Source of the DNA: Bacteroidales bacterium
GTDB lineage: Bacteria; Bacteroidota; Bacteroidia; Bacteroidales; FEN-979
Length of the DNA: 58,906 nucleotides
Assembly: GCA_014860625.1 (NCBI GenBank)
Contig: JACZJJ010000024.1
Location: forward strand, 1-58,906
Direction of reading: 5' to 3'
This document shows, piece by piece, positions 1 to 9,508 of the stretch. How positions within the stretch are numbered: the first letter of the stretch is position 1; every line of letters begins with the position of its first letter. The position numbers and the translations under genes are program-made. A model generated the notes under the pieces. That model searched no databases. It was given only the letters and a program-made list of their open reading frames with translations, and had not been told where the DNA came from.

Positions 1-364
1 ATGCAAAGAGATCTCCGTCGTTGTTGATAAAAACAGGAAGTTTAAAATGTTCGTGTAGCATCGGCCCCAGGGCAACTCCGCCTCTGAACAGTGGCAGGTT
101 CTGAAGATCTCCGATGATGCCGTTCAGGTAATCGGCTGGGCCGGGGAAAGCAAAGCTGATGGCAACTGGCTCTTCATGAAGCGATGATTTTACCTCCTCA
201 AACCCCTGGATGATATTCTTCAGGATGACCTCAAGCGACTCTCCCGACGATTTGATGTATACAGGTGAAACAATCTCCTGGTTTGCCCTGATGACAGAAA
301 AGACAAAATTGGTCCCCCCGGCATCCAGGGTGAGTACAGTGCGGGGATCAGTGGAATAATTCAT
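1..364 (-). CDS. ROK family sugar kinase / regulator, partial (C-terminus off the left edge)
   Basis: The N-terminal 121 codons are present, starting at the ATG complementary to 362-364; the rest lies outside the window. The N-terminus has the ROK/actin-fold phosphate motif LDAGGTNF (about residues 13-20), then AFPGPAD (about 75-81, the second glycine-rich motif) and INNDGDLFA near the edge, which matches the conserved ND segment of ROK glucokinases. ROK proteins phosphorylate glucose, fructose or N-acetyl sugars in the cytoplasm, and some are repressors; no N-terminal helix-turn-helix is present, so a kinase is more likely. It is followed by polA on the same strand 27 bp downstream of this start, in the order polA then ROK gene. 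Substrate cannot be judged from this fragment. Confidence 0.8.
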   Translation of the reverse strand, partial: MNYSTDPRTVLTLDAGGTNFVFSVIRANQEIVSPVYIKSSGESLEVILKNIIQGFEEVKSSLHEEPVAISFAFPGPADYLNGIIGDLQNLPLFRGGVALGPMLHEHFKLPVFINNDGDLFA

Positions 365-365
365 A

Positions 366-390
366 ATTCTTAATTCCTCATTCTTAATTG
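366..390. repeat. Short direct repeat at the polA stop
   Basis: ATTCTTAATT occurs twice, separated by CCTC, in the 27-bp gap between polA and the ROK gene, right next to the polA stop codon (392-394). The related word ATTCCTC occurs as two tandem copies inside murF-alr near 50822. It belongs to the window-wide family of short tandem tracts. Confidence 0.6.
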
Positions 391-391
391 A

Positions 392-3292
392 TTAGTGTGC
401 TTCCAGCCAGTTGTTCCCGGTGCTCATATCGATGACTACCGGAATATCCAATGGTATGGCTGCCGGCATCTTGTCGAGAAGAATCTCCTTAACAACAGCT
501 GCCTCTTCAAGCAGGGTATCAAAGACAAGTTCGTCATGTACCTGCATGATCATCTTAGATTTGAGTGTTCGTTTTTCGAATTCGTTGAAGATGCTGATCA
601 TGGCGATCTTGATCATGTCGGCCGCTGTTCCCTGAATCGGGGCATTGATGGCGTTTCGTTCGGCAAACCCTCGCACATTTCCATTTCCCGAGTTAATATC
701 GCGGAGGTAGCGTCTACGGTGCATCATTGTCTCGACATACCCGTGCTCCCTGGCAAATTCGATTGTCTCATCCATGTATCTCCGAATGCCGGGATATTCG
801 GCAAAGTACTGATGAATGATGTCAGATGCCTCCTGCCGGGGGATATTCAGCCGTTCCGACAACCCAAAAGCCGACATTCCGTAGGCTATCCCAAAATTGA
901 CAGCCTTTGCTTTCCCACGCATCTCGCGGGTTACCTGATCGATTGGAAGGCTGTAAATTTTCGCTGCTGTGGCAGTATGGATGTCTTTCCCTGCCCTGAA
1001 GTCTTCCATCATGGCAGGATCCTGGCTGAGGTGTGCAATAATCCGCAACTCGATCTGTGAGTAGTCGGCCGAAAGGAGGGTGTAGTTTTCGTTTCGTGGC
1101 ACAAAGGCTTTCCGGATCTCCCGTCCCCTCTCCGTACGGATGGGGATGTTCTGGAGGTTTGGGTTGTTTGAGCTCAGCCGGCCGGTTGCTGCCACCGCCT
1201 GATTGTAGGAGGTGTGGATCCGGCCGTCGCGGGGATTGACAAGTGTTGGGAGCACATCTACATAGGTGGAGGTTAGTTTTGTGAGGGAGCGGTAGTCCAG
1301 GATTTTTGAAATAATGGGATGTTTGCTGACCAGTTTTGACAGGATATCTTCACCGGTGGAGTACTGTTTGGTTTTGGTCTTTTTCGGTTTTTCCACGATC
1401 ACAAGTCGGTCAAACAGCACTTCACCCAACTGTTTTGGCGAAGAGATATTGAATTCAACTCCGGCATCCGAATAGATCTCCTGCTCCACCTTCTGAATTT
1501 CATGCGTTAACTCCAGCGAATAATTCTCAAGGGCTTTGCTGTCAATCTTAACACCCTCAGCCTCCATGGAGGCCAGCACCGGGATCAGGGGAACTTCGAT
1601 CTCATCAAACAGCTTACGGGTGCCTGTCTCGGTCAGCATCGGTTCAAATACCTCCTTCAGCTGCCAGGTGATATCCGCATCCTCGGCCGCATACTCCTTG
1701 ACAGTTCCCGTATCAACCATGCGCATGCTTAGCTGGCTGCTGCCTTTCTTTCCGATCAGGGATTCAATGGGGACAGGGGAGTAGTTGAGGTAACTTTCAG
1801 CGAGAAAGTTCATGTTGTGCCTCATATCAGGCTGCAGGAGGTAATGAGCGAGCATGGTGTCAAACAGGGGACCGCGAACTTCAATATCATACCATTTCAG
1901 GATGGCGATGTCAAATTTCAGGTTCTGTCCGGTCTTGCCGATAGCCGTATCTTCAAAAATTGGTTTGAAACCGGAAAGCAGCTGCTGGGCTTCGTGATAG
2001 TTCGCCGGAACCGGCATGTACCAGGCCTCGTGCGGATGCCAGGAGAAGGAGACCCCGACAAGCTCAGAGTCGTTGGGATCGAGCCCGGTGGTCTCGGTAT
2101 CAAAGCAAAAAGAGGCTTGTTTTTGGAGCAATGAAAGCAGTTCGGACTGAGTTTCAGGCGTGTCGGCCAGTCGGTAGTCATGAGGAGTGGTATCAATGGT
2201 AGCGAAGGGTGCGAAGTCTGTTTCGGAGAAAAGACTGGAAGCTGGATGCTGGATGCTGGAAGCCGATTTCACCCCTAAATCCCCTAAAGGGGACTTGCTC
2301 CCTTCGGGGAACTTATTGTGCAATCCAATGCCCTGTGCCCTGTGCCCTGTGCCCTGTGCCTTTTCTTCGTCCTTCGTCCCTCGTCCTTCACTGCCCACTG
2401 CCGACTGGGTTGATAGCCATGTAAAATACCGTTGTCCGAATGTCCTGAATTCGAGCTCATTGAATAGCTCCTTCAGGCCCTCAATATCGGGTGGCCCCAT
2501 CTTCAGATTCTCTTCCTCAAATGCAATGGGGACATCCAGAATAATGGTAGCCAGCCCTTTCGACATCAGGGCCTGATCCCCAAACTCCTCGACCTTCTCT
2601 CTCCACCTGGGGTTTGAGATCGTTGCTGCGCTGGCTACAAGGTTCTCCACCGAACCGTATTCGGCAATCAGTTTTTTTGCTGTAACCTCCCCGAATCCCG
2701 GGATGCCAGGGATATTGTCAGAGGCATCCCCCCACAATCCGAGAATATCCTTCACCTGTTCGGGGCGTTCAATCCCGAACTTCTCGCAAACCTCTTTCAC
2801 GCCCATGATCTCCGCCTTGTTGCCGAATTTTGCCGGTTTGTACATCAGGGTGTGTTCTGTTACAAGCTGGCCGAAATCCTTATCAGATGTCATCATGAAG
2901 GTAGTGAACCCGTGAATCTCGGCCTGCTTTGCGAGGGTTCCGATCACATCATCGGCTTCATATCCGTCCAAAGCCAGGATGGGGATATTCATCGCTGCAA
3001 TGAGCCGCTGGATGAGAGGGATGGAGGTTACGATATCTTCCGGGGTCTCCTGCCGGTGGGCTTTGTAGAAGTCGAACTCCTCATGCCTCACCGTTGGGGC
3101 ATAGGTGTCGAAAGCTACGCCGATATGGGTAGGGGCCTCATTTTTGATCACATCCAGCAGAGTGTTTGCAAAACCTAGAATAGCGGAGGTATTGACCCCT
3201 TTGGAGTTGATTCGTGGATTTTTATTCAGGGCATAATAGGCCCGATAGATGAGGGCCATGGCATCCAGGAGAAAGAGTTTCTTTGAATTCAT
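392..3292 (-). CDS. polA: DNA polymerase I
   Basis: About 966 residues from the ATG at 3292. The frame is open 42 codons further upstream, but a TAnnTTTG promoter element sits at 3310-3317, so the shorter start is preferred. Domains in order: 5'-3' nuclease (about 1-290, with MALIYRAYYAL and DGYEADDVIG), 3'-5' exonuclease (about 390-570, FDTETTGLDP and YAAEDADITW, so proofreading residues look intact), and family A polymerase (about 590-966, DYSQIELR near 743 and QVHDELVFD near 918). It fills gaps during Okazaki fragment maturation and excision repair. The oddity is a roughly 60-residue insert (about 294-353) between the nuclease and exonuclease domains, encoded by tandem DNA repeats (GGCACAG, GGACGAA, CCAGCAT words and a CCCC/GGGG hairpin). 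The frame is kept through it. Confidence 0.97.
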   Translation of the reverse strand: MNSKKLFLLDAMALIYRAYYALNKNPRINSKGVNTSAILGFANTLLDVIKNEAPTHIGVAFDTYAPTVRHEEFDFYKAHRQETPEDIVTSIPLIQRLIAAMNIPILALDGYEADDVIGTLAKQAEIHGFTTFMMTSDKDFGQLVTEHTLMYKPAKFGNKAEIMGVKEVCEKFGIERPEQVKDILGLWGDASDNIPGIPGFGEVTAKKLIAEYGSVENLVASAATISNPRWREKVEEFGDQALMSKGLATIILDVPIAFEEENLKMGPPDIEGLKELFNELEFRTFGQRYFTWLSTQSAVGSEGRGTKDEEKAQGTGHRAQGIGLHNKFPEGSKSPLGDLGVKSASSIQHPASSLFSETDFAPFATIDTTPHDYRLADTPETQSELLSLLQKQASFCFDTETTGLDPNDSELVGVSFSWHPHEAWYMPVPANYHEAQQLLSGFKPIFEDTAIGKTGQNLKFDIAILKWYDIEVRGPLFDTMLAHYLLQPDMRHNMNFLAESYLNYSPVPIESLIGKKGSSQLSMRMVDTGTVKEYAAEDADITWQLKEVFEPMLTETGTRKLFDEIEVPLIPVLASMEAEGVKIDSKALENYSLELTHEIQKVEQEIYSDAGVEFNISSPKQLGEVLFDRLVIVEKPKKTKTKQYSTGEDILSKLVSKHPIISKILDYRSLTKLTSTYVDVLPTLVNPRDGRIHTSYNQAVAATGRLSSNNPNLQNIPIRTERGREIRKAFVPRNENYTLLSADYSQIELRIIAHLSQDPAMMEDFRAGKDIHTATAAKIYSLPIDQVTREMRGKAKAVNFGIAYGMSAFGLSERLNIPRQEASDIIHQYFAEYPGIRRYMDETIEFAREHGYVETMMHRRRYLRDINSGNGNVRGFAERNAINAPIQGTAADMIKIAMISIFNEFEKRTLKSKMIMQVHDELVFDTLLEEAAVVKEILLDKMPAAIPLDIPVVIDMSTGNNWLEAH
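2234..2410. repeat. Composite tandem-repeat tract inside polA
   Basis: Read in the polA sense: a GGCAGTGG pair, GGACGAA/GGACGAG copies, four GGGCACA-type copies, a CCCC-TAAA-GGGG hairpin block, then CCAGCAT copies. All are 7-bp or near-7-bp units. The tract is translated in frame as a Gly/Ser/His-rich linker containing QGTGHRAQG. The same words occur in the tracts inside waaA, murF-alr and the GT2 gene. Confidence 0.85.
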
Positions 3293-3309
3293 AGAGGTTG
3301 TTTGCCTGA

Positions 3310-3317
3310 CAAAGATA
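3310..3317 (-). promoter_or_regulatory. Candidate polA -7 element
   Basis: TATCTTTG on the minus strand matches the Bacteroidota -7 consensus TAnnTTTG, 17 bp upstream of the ATG at 3292. I see no clean -33 TTTG. It supports the shorter polA start. Confidence 0.5.
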
Positions 3318-3458
3318 GCGGAAAAACCTGGTACCGTGTCAGCTGACTTCCCTTTTAACAATCCACTGTTTATATCTTCGGTGCCTTTTCCAAAGAATCC
3401 TCTCTTTCTTTTATACATTTAGACCAGCGAACATTTGTATTCATCTCATACAAAGCCA

Positions 3459-4796
3459 ATGGTAAAGAAAGCAACGAAGGAGAAGAAGATCTTTGTACTC
3501 GACACCAGCGTAATCCTCTATAACCACAACGCGCTGACTAATTTTGAGGATAATGACGTGGCAATTCCCATCACTGTGCTGGAGGAGCTCGACAATTTCA
3601 AGAAGGGAAATGACATCATCAACTTTGAAGCCAGGGAATTTATCCGGATCCTGGATAAACTTTCGAACAGGTCGACACTTACCCGATGGATCTCCCTGAA
3701 AAACCAGAAAGGAGGCAAGTTCAAAGTGGTGATGAATGAGAAGAGTGAGCTGGATGCGAACAAAGTCTTTGGAGAACATAAGGCCGACCATAATATCCTG
3801 AATGCCGCCCTGATCATGATTCAGGAAAATCCGGGAAAGGAGGTGATCCTTGTCTCCAAGGATATTAACCTTCGCCTGAAAGCGAAAGCGTTAAACATCA
3901 ACGCCGAGGATTATCAAACAGGGAAAATCAAGGACCTGGATATGCTTTATTCAGGAAAATCCCTGATTGAAAACATCGAGAAACCGGTGATCGACATGAT
4001 CTATGAAAACGGATTTTGCCTGCCCGAAGATGTCGGCGTGATCAATCCCATTCCCAACCACTATTTCATCCTCAAGAATGGGAAGAGCTCTGTGTTGGCT
4101 TTCTACAATCCACAAACAGAGCGTATTGAGAAGCTTGAGAAGCACCCCTGCTACCGGATTTTGCCACGCAATGCCGAACAGGTCTTTGCCCTCCATGCAA
4201 TCCTCAACCCGGAGGTCAAGCTCGTAACCCTGCAAGGGATCGCCGGTACCGGAAAAACTCTTCTTGCGCTGGCAGGGTCTCTTGAACAGAAGCGGAATTT
4301 CAAGCAAATCTACCTTGCGCGGCCGATTGTTCCGTTAAGCAACAAGGACATTGGATACCTGCCAGGCGATATCAAATCGAAGCTAAATCCATACATGGAA
4401 CCCCTTTGGGATAACCTGAAATTCATCCAGAACCAATACAATGAAAAGGATAAGGAGTTTAAAGCCATCACCGAAGCGATCGACAAGGAGAAGCTGACGA
4501 TTACTCCTCTGGCCTATATTCGCGGACGTAGCATTTCGAATGTTTTCTTCATCGTTGATGAAGCGCAGAACCTCACACCCCATGAGGTGAAAACCATCAT
4601 CACAAGAGCCGGTGAAAACACCAAGATCATATTCACCGGAGATATCTTTCAGATTGACACCCCATACCTGGATTCCCAGAGTAACGGATTGTCGACACTG
4701 ATCGACAAGATCAAACACAATCCCATCTATGCCCACATCCGGCTTGAAAAGGGTGAGCGGTCGGAACTGGCTAACTTAGCGAATGAGTTGCTCTAA
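3459..4796 (+). CDS. PhoH-like ATPase with N-terminal PIN domain
   Basis: 445 residues from the ATG at 3459; a TTG in frame at 3435 is a weaker start. The N-terminal PIN-like ribonuclease domain (about 10-145) shows FVLDTSVILYN, an EEL acid pair and ILVSKDINLRLKA. The C-terminal PhoH P-loop ATPase domain (about 230-445) has a Walker A GIAGTGKTLLALA, Walker B FFIVDEAQN and the TGDIFQIDTPYLD segment. PIN-PhoH proteins (also called PhoH2/YlaK) are thought to be RNA helicase-ribonucleases linked to RNA turnover. It is divergent from polA, and its stop directly abuts the convergent receptor gene with no spacer. Confidence 0.93.
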   Translation: MVKKATKEKKIFVLDTSVILYNHNALTNFEDNDVAIPITVLEELDNFKKGNDIINFEAREFIRILDKLSNRSTLTRWISLKNQKGGKFKVVMNEKSELDANKVFGEHKADHNILNAALIMIQENPGKEVILVSKDINLRLKAKALNINAEDYQTGKIKDLDMLYSGKSLIENIEKPVIDMIYENGFCLPEDVGVINPIPNHYFILKNGKSSVLAFYNPQTERIEKLEKHPCYRILPRNAEQVFALHAILNPEVKLVTLQGIAGTGKTLLALAGSLEQKRNFKQIYLARPIVPLSNKDIGYLPGDIKSKLNPYMEPLWDNLKFIQNQYNEKDKEFKAITEAIDKEKLTITPLAYIRGRSISNVFFIVDEAQNLTPHEVKTIITRAGENTKIIFTGDIFQIDTPYLDSQSNGLSTLIDKIKHNPIYAHIRLEKGERSELANLANELL

Positions 4797-7691
4797 TTAG
4801 AAGAGTGAATATTTTACGGATACTTTGAATGTCATTCCAGGGTTCAGCCTAAGGAAGTACTGATCGGCTGCCTCATAGGATTTATAGACAGATTCTTTTT
4901 TTGCATTCAGGATGTTTTCAACCTTCAGTCCAACCTGAACACGTTTTTTCTTTCCAAAATTTTTATTAGCATTGAAATTCAGGCTATTAAATGGCTTGGT
5001 GTAGATATCGGGACGGTCCACCATTCCAACGTATTCAAGGGTTAATCCCTGCACGTTGTAGTAGAGTCCGGCTTCGAATTCATTCCAGAAGCCATTTTTC
5101 CCGCCATTGTAGGATAATCCGCAGTTGATCACGTATGGAGCCTGACCAGCCATCGCCCTGTATTCACTGATTGACTGACCTGTGCGTGCATTAGCCAGCC
5201 GGGATTCATACTCTGTAGTGCTGAGTTTGATCCGGGATTTTACGTAGGTAAAATTTGCTGTAAACTGGAATTTTTCCAAAGCCTTTGCAATCAGATCCAG
5301 ATTAAGCCTGAGTTCCAGCTCTCCACCAAACACTTGTCCATCCCCAACATTGCGGGGCTGGAAGGCTCCTTGCAGTGTTGCATACTGGACAATCTCGATG
5401 GGACTGATAAAACGTTTGTAAAATCCACTGACTGAAATTGTTTGTCTGCTCCTTGGAAACCACTCCCAGCGAAGATCGAAATTGTGGATGTTTGTGCTTT
5501 TCAGGTTCCCGTCCCAGTAAACGATTCCTGCTGCATCATTGGCATCACGGAATAGCCCACCGATAAATGTCCTGCCACTGATGGGATCAAAGATTTCAGC
5601 ATACGAAAGCTCCTTGAATGATGGCCTGGCTATCGTCATAGCGTATGACAGCCGAAGGTTCTGTTTTTCGGTTAGTGAATAGATCAGGTTTACAGAGGGG
5701 AAGAAATTGTTATCCTCAAGCACTTTTTCGTTATCGAGCTTATGAATACCTAGTTGATCCTGACCAGTATACCGCTGAACATAGTTCTCAAATCTGACTC
5801 CTAGGATGGTTTTCAGGTGTTTGAAAACATTGATTTCAAAGGATAGATAACCTGCAGCATTGTTGACATTTGAATTGAACTGGTTTGGATTTACTGGAAT
5901 AAATGAAGCGTCGTATGTTGTCCCGCGGTTTACATTGCTGTCAATAGGCCAGAGATTTTCAGGGTAGAAAAGTTCGTCCGGATTCCCGGTAAGGGTGACA
6001 TTCCGAATGTTGAACGCAAAACTGCGGATGGCGAAGTCCCGTTCCTTGTAAGTAAAGGCGCCACCAAACTTCAGGATGGATTTCTGGTTCTTCATCTTAA
6101 ATGTCTTGGTTACATCAATCGTTGCGGGGATGTTGACCTCTTTGAGGCTCCGCCAGATCCTTTCAGGGAATCCCGACTCGGTCCCGATGATGTAAGCGCC
6201 ACCGTCAGTAATATACCGCGTGAATCGGATGTCGGGATCATTCATGGTGGAACGGGTGGGGGAGAGTTTCCAGACAATTTCCCAGTTGTCGTCACCGAAG
6301 AGGTGTTTCCCATCGATGAAAATATTTGTCATGGCTCGTTCACTGTAACCCAGGTTGTGTTGAAATCCGGAAAAATTGCTTCCCTGGTCGGCACCGATGT
6401 AATCAAAAATCCCTGCACTCGACTCCCCATTCTGAAGGTGCAAAAGGTTTAACCGGTATTTGGATTTTTTTGTCTTGATAGCAAATCCGGCAAGGCCTCC
6501 GAGGAGCACATTGTTTTCTCCAAGGTTACCTTTCTGGAATTCGCGGAGTTCCATCTCCGTAACATTGGGATCGGATGAGAGGCCGTAATGACCATATTCC
6601 GCATTTTTGTAGAAATCGGTATTATTTTTATATGAGATAGCGACGTTGTAACCAAATGTAACTTTTTTACCTGGGATCTGGTCTCCGATGGAGAAGCCCA
6701 TGCTATAATCCATGAAACTGGTCTGCGTGTGGGCAGCCATGGTGGGGTTGAATGACTCGAGGATCTCCTGGTAACGCATCCCCTGGGCTCCATAGGGATC
6801 GGTGACTACATCGGCATAAAAGGGGATGTTGCTGGTAGCCGGAATCTTTCTCGTACCATCATCAAAGCCTAGGAAATCGGTGTTTCCACCTTTATAGGTA
6901 AGATAATTTTTATTGAAGTGTGATCCGGGATTGTATCCGGCACTGATGCTGATACCCCCCTGTTTCTCTTCCGGTAAATCCTTCACCGTGATATCGATGA
7001 CTCCCCCGGTAAAATCGGCCGGAAGGTCGGCAGTGAATGATTTATAAACAATGATATTGTCAATGATATTAGTAGGAAAAATGTCCATCTGTAAGGTGTT
7101 CCGATCGGGATCGAGGCCGGGAATGTCCATCCCATTAAGCATCGTCTTGGTGTACCGGTCACCCAGTCCGCGAACATAGACATATTTACCTCCCTCAACG
7201 GAGAGTCCGGGCACCCGTTTCATGGAGGAAGCTGCATCGGAATCGCCTATTTTCCTGAAGTTTGCCGCAGATATGCCGTCGATCACGTTGGCAGACTTCA
7301 TCTTCATCATAAGCAAGGCTGTTTCGGTGTTGCGCACAACCTTGGCAGTGATGGTGACTTCGTTGAGTTCAATTGATGACTCCTTGAGGCGCAGGTTGTC
7401 AAGGAGGGTGACCTCACCCGATTTAACCTCCAAGTCTTTGATGAGCATTGTTTCATACGAGATATAGGAGACTCTAAGGGTGTAATCACCAGGGGGCACC
7501 TCCAGGCTGAATTTCCCGTCGAGGTCTGTCAGCGTTCCCATTGTTGTTCCCTCCAGGAAAATGGTAACCCCCGGTAGGCTTTCCCCCAACCCATCGTCGA
7601 ATACCGTTCCCCTGATAAAACCATTCTGGCCTTGTACAAGTGAGACAAGCAAAAGTGAAATGAGAATTGCAAATAGCTTAATTGATTGCAT
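4797..7691 (-). CDS. TonB-dependent outer-membrane receptor with carboxypeptidase-regulatory-like N-terminal domain
   Basis: 964 residues. A signal peptide (1-21, cleaved near VQG/QNG) is followed by a CarboxypepD_reg-like beta-sandwich (about 25-105), a plug domain (about 115-235, with RVPGLSVEGGKYVYVRGLG and LNGMDIPG) and a 22-strand-type barrel ending in a terminal phenylalanine. Such receptors import a ligand across the outer membrane using TonB energy. It lies 95 bp downstream of a surface lipoprotein gene on the same strand, so the two are probably one operon acting as receptor plus ligand-binding lipoprotein. The partner is not a SusD homologue, so a glycan-uptake (SusCD) role is not supported. 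The ligand is unknown; the nearby phosphate transporter is suggestive only. Confidence 0.9.
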   Translation of the reverse strand: MQSIKLFAILISLLLVSLVQGQNGFIRGTVFDDGLGESLPGVTIFLEGTTMGTLTDLDGKFSLEVPPGDYTLRVSYISYETMLIKDLEVKSGEVTLLDNLRLKESSIELNEVTITAKVVRNTETALLMMKMKSANVIDGISAANFRKIGDSDAASSMKRVPGLSVEGGKYVYVRGLGDRYTKTMLNGMDIPGLDPDRNTLQMDIFPTNIIDNIIVYKSFTADLPADFTGGVIDITVKDLPEEKQGGISISAGYNPGSHFNKNYLTYKGGNTDFLGFDDGTRKIPATSNIPFYADVVTDPYGAQGMRYQEILESFNPTMAAHTQTSFMDYSMGFSIGDQIPGKKVTFGYNVAISYKNNTDFYKNAEYGHYGLSSDPNVTEMELREFQKGNLGENNVLLGGLAGFAIKTKKSKYRLNLLHLQNGESSAGIFDYIGADQGSNFSGFQHNLGYSERAMTNIFIDGKHLFGDDNWEIVWKLSPTRSTMNDPDIRFTRYITDGGAYIIGTESGFPERIWRSLKEVNIPATIDVTKTFKMKNQKSILKFGGAFTYKERDFAIRSFAFNIRNVTLTGNPDELFYPENLWPIDSNVNRGTTYDASFIPVNPNQFNSNVNNAAGYLSFEINVFKHLKTILGVRFENYVQRYTGQDQLGIHKLDNEKVLEDNNFFPSVNLIYSLTEKQNLRLSYAMTIARPSFKELSYAEIFDPISGRTFIGGLFRDANDAAGIVYWDGNLKSTNIHNFDLRWEWFPRSRQTISVSGFYKRFISPIEIVQYATLQGAFQPRNVGDGQVFGGELELRLNLDLIAKALEKFQFTANFTYVKSRIKLSTTEYESRLANARTGQSISEYRAMAGQAPYVINCGLSYNGGKNGFWNEFEAGLYYNVQGLTLEYVGMVDRPDIYTKPFNSLNFNANKNFGKKKRVQVGLKVENILNAKKESVYKSYEAADQYFLRLNPGMTFKVSVKYSLF

Positions 7692-7724
7692 GATGTATCC
7701 TTCTGGTATTTCTGTTTATGTGTG

Positions 7725-7757
7725 AAACCTCGCAGGTTTTTGCCACCTGCGAGGTTT
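7725..7757. repeat. Perfect 13-bp inverted repeat between lipoprotein and receptor genes
   Basis: The arms AAACCTCGCAGGT (7725-7737) and ACCTGCGAGGTTT (7745-7757) pair perfectly around a 7-nt loop. No T-run follows on the minus strand, so a classic intrinsic terminator is unlikely. I know this word as a common interspersed palindrome in Bacteroidota. Inside the operon it could stabilise or attenuate mRNA between the lipoprotein and the receptor. Confidence 0.8.
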
Positions 7758-7786
7758 GTATTTCAGGCTGTTTTCAGTTGCAGTGA

Positions 7787-9229
7787 TTAAAACCCACTCA
7801 GCTCACCGGCTGCAGCTGCCCATGACCACCCCTGGAACACAGAAGCATTTGCTCCAACGGTATTGGCACCTTCTGCAACAACGGTTACGTAGGCATCTGA
7901 ACCATCTTTAAAGAAATCGGTTACAGCAAATCCGGCAGGGATTGTAGCCTGAAGATTTGAGGCATTCAATCCAACGGGATTCAGGTCAAAATCCTGTCCC
8001 TCTTTTATTCCGAAGAAATAGATGTTACTCATGGTTACAAGTGAATTGTCATCGAGGTCAACGAGGCCCTGAGCATCATCGGCGCGGGCAGAACCATTTA
8101 TAAGTGTATGGCTGTCTTCCATGGCGCCTTCCGGGCCGTCAAGCTCGAAACACTCATCGAAAGGGTTGATAATGATGAAATTATCGAGAGTGCCTCCCCA
8201 TGATTGGTCGGTATCTACGGCATCATCACCAACATTCCAGAAGATTACATTAGTCACGTTTACTTTACCGCCAAACCACTCAATTCCATCATCCTGGTTG
8301 GCAACGATCTCAATGTTTTCGATCACAGTACCAGAACCAACACCACCAAGGGTCAGACCATTGATCTCGTTTCCTTCTCCGATATTGGTACCACCGTGGC
8401 GAATTGATAAGTATCTGATCACACCGGAGTTATCGGTTGGGTTGTCACCACCATAAAGTCCGTTCGGATCTGAAGGAGGAATCCCTTCGATCTGCACCGA
8501 GGGGGCATCTGCCGAGATAGGAGCATAGCCAAGAATCAAAACTCCTCCCCAGAGACCATTGAGGTTGGGGTCGAGATTCGGACTGGCGATTTGGCCTGGC
8601 TGGATCTGGTCAGCAACCGATGTGAAAATGATGGGGGATGTTGCTGTCCCTTCAGCCATGAGTTTTCCACCACGGGCAATCAGGAGGGCAGTGGCATTTG
8701 CCCCTGTTCCGGCCTGGCCCTTCACCACGACGCCGGGTTGAATTGTCAAGGTAGCACCTGATACAACAGCGATCCGACTTTCAAGAATATAAGTTTTACC
8801 GGTTTCCCAGGTTGTGTTCTCTGTGATATTGGCAGTAACATGGAATACCAGCTGCTCTTCCACAATATTAATAACGGCAGTGGCAACTCCCATCTGACGT
8901 TCGTTATCGGTTACCGTGAGAACAACAGAACCCGCTCCTACATTGGTGCCGGCAGTATATGTTATTACAACTGATCCGGAAGAGGATCCGGCCGATCCGG
9001 TCGTTTTAATAACAGCTGTTCCACCGGTGGCAACGAGCGTGGCGGCATTGAATCCACCATCGGTTGTATAGTTAAATGTCAGGTCAACGGCAGTTTCCTT
9101 CTGAACCTCTGCGGTGGCAGGAGCCGTTACGGAGGGAAGTTGTTTTGTCTCGTCCTTTTTACATGAAGTGAATCCAACGAGCAGGGCAATCATGATTGCA
9201 CCTGTAATTTTTAAGTAGTTGATTTTCAT
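7787..9229 (-). CDS. Surface lipoprotein with Ig-like segment and predicted beta-helix, partner of the TonB receptor
   Basis: 480 residues from the ATG at 9229; the open frame runs 21 codons further upstream but that part lacks signal character. MKINYLKITG begins a lipoprotein signal with lipobox VGFTSC (Cys about 23) followed by KKDE. Residues about 35-125 look Ig-like or cadherin-like (repeated VTAPATA, ATLVATGGTAVIKTTG). Residues about 140-480 are glycine- and asparagine-rich with patterns such as IIFTSVADQIQPG, LNGLWGGVLILG and VENIEIVANQDDGIEWFGG, typical of right-handed parallel beta-helix proteins of Bacteroidota. Mature protein is expected on the outer membrane. It probably binds or processes the ligand of the downstream receptor. 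No catalytic residues can be assigned. Confidence 0.75.
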   Translation of the reverse strand: MKINYLKITGAIMIALLVGFTSCKKDETKQLPSVTAPATAEVQKETAVDLTFNYTTDGGFNAATLVATGGTAVIKTTGSAGSSSGSVVITYTAGTNVGAGSVVLTVTDNERQMGVATAVINIVEEQLVFHVTANITENTTWETGKTYILESRIAVVSGATLTIQPGVVVKGQAGTGANATALLIARGGKLMAEGTATSPIIFTSVADQIQPGQIASPNLDPNLNGLWGGVLILGYAPISADAPSVQIEGIPPSDPNGLYGGDNPTDNSGVIRYLSIRHGGTNIGEGNEINGLTLGGVGSGTVIENIEIVANQDDGIEWFGGKVNVTNVIFWNVGDDAVDTDQSWGGTLDNFIIINPFDECFELDGPEGAMEDSHTLINGSARADDAQGLVDLDDNSLVTMSNIYFFGIKEGQDFDLNPVGLNASNLQATIPAGFAVTDFFKDGSDAYVTVVAEGANTVGANASVFQGWSWAAAAGELSGF

Positions 9230-9508
9230 TGTCTTTCGATTTGGTTTGTGTAACAATTTGTATACTGCAAAGAACACCATATTACACTGCATGAATATGA
9301 ACGAATTGTTAAGCTATCTTTAAGAAATTGTATAGAAAATCAACCCGAAAACCATTGGAAAAAGGTAAGTAACAAATTGCTGAAAGCAAATGAAACTTAT
9401 GCAGATAATTAAATAGGAAAGTAACTAATTACCCGTGTGTTGAATTGATGAAGGAAAAAATCAAGATATAAATCTCTGCGTTAGGATTGTCGACAGGAGA
9501 GGATCTGA

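Noticed and set aside
395-1060. Open frame opposite the polA polymerase domain
   Set aside because: Antisense shadow of a strongly conserved gene; no independent evidence.
3293-3418. 42-codon upstream extension of polA
   Set aside because: It lies upstream of a -7 promoter element, and the family starts at the MNSKKLFLLDAM segment.
7725-7757. Intrinsic terminator after the lipoprotein gene
   Set aside because: No T-run follows the stem on the minus strand, and the receptor gene follows closely.
4797-9229. SusC/SusD polysaccharide utilisation locus
   Set aside because: The partner lipoprotein lacks SusD features and no glycoside hydrolase is nearby.
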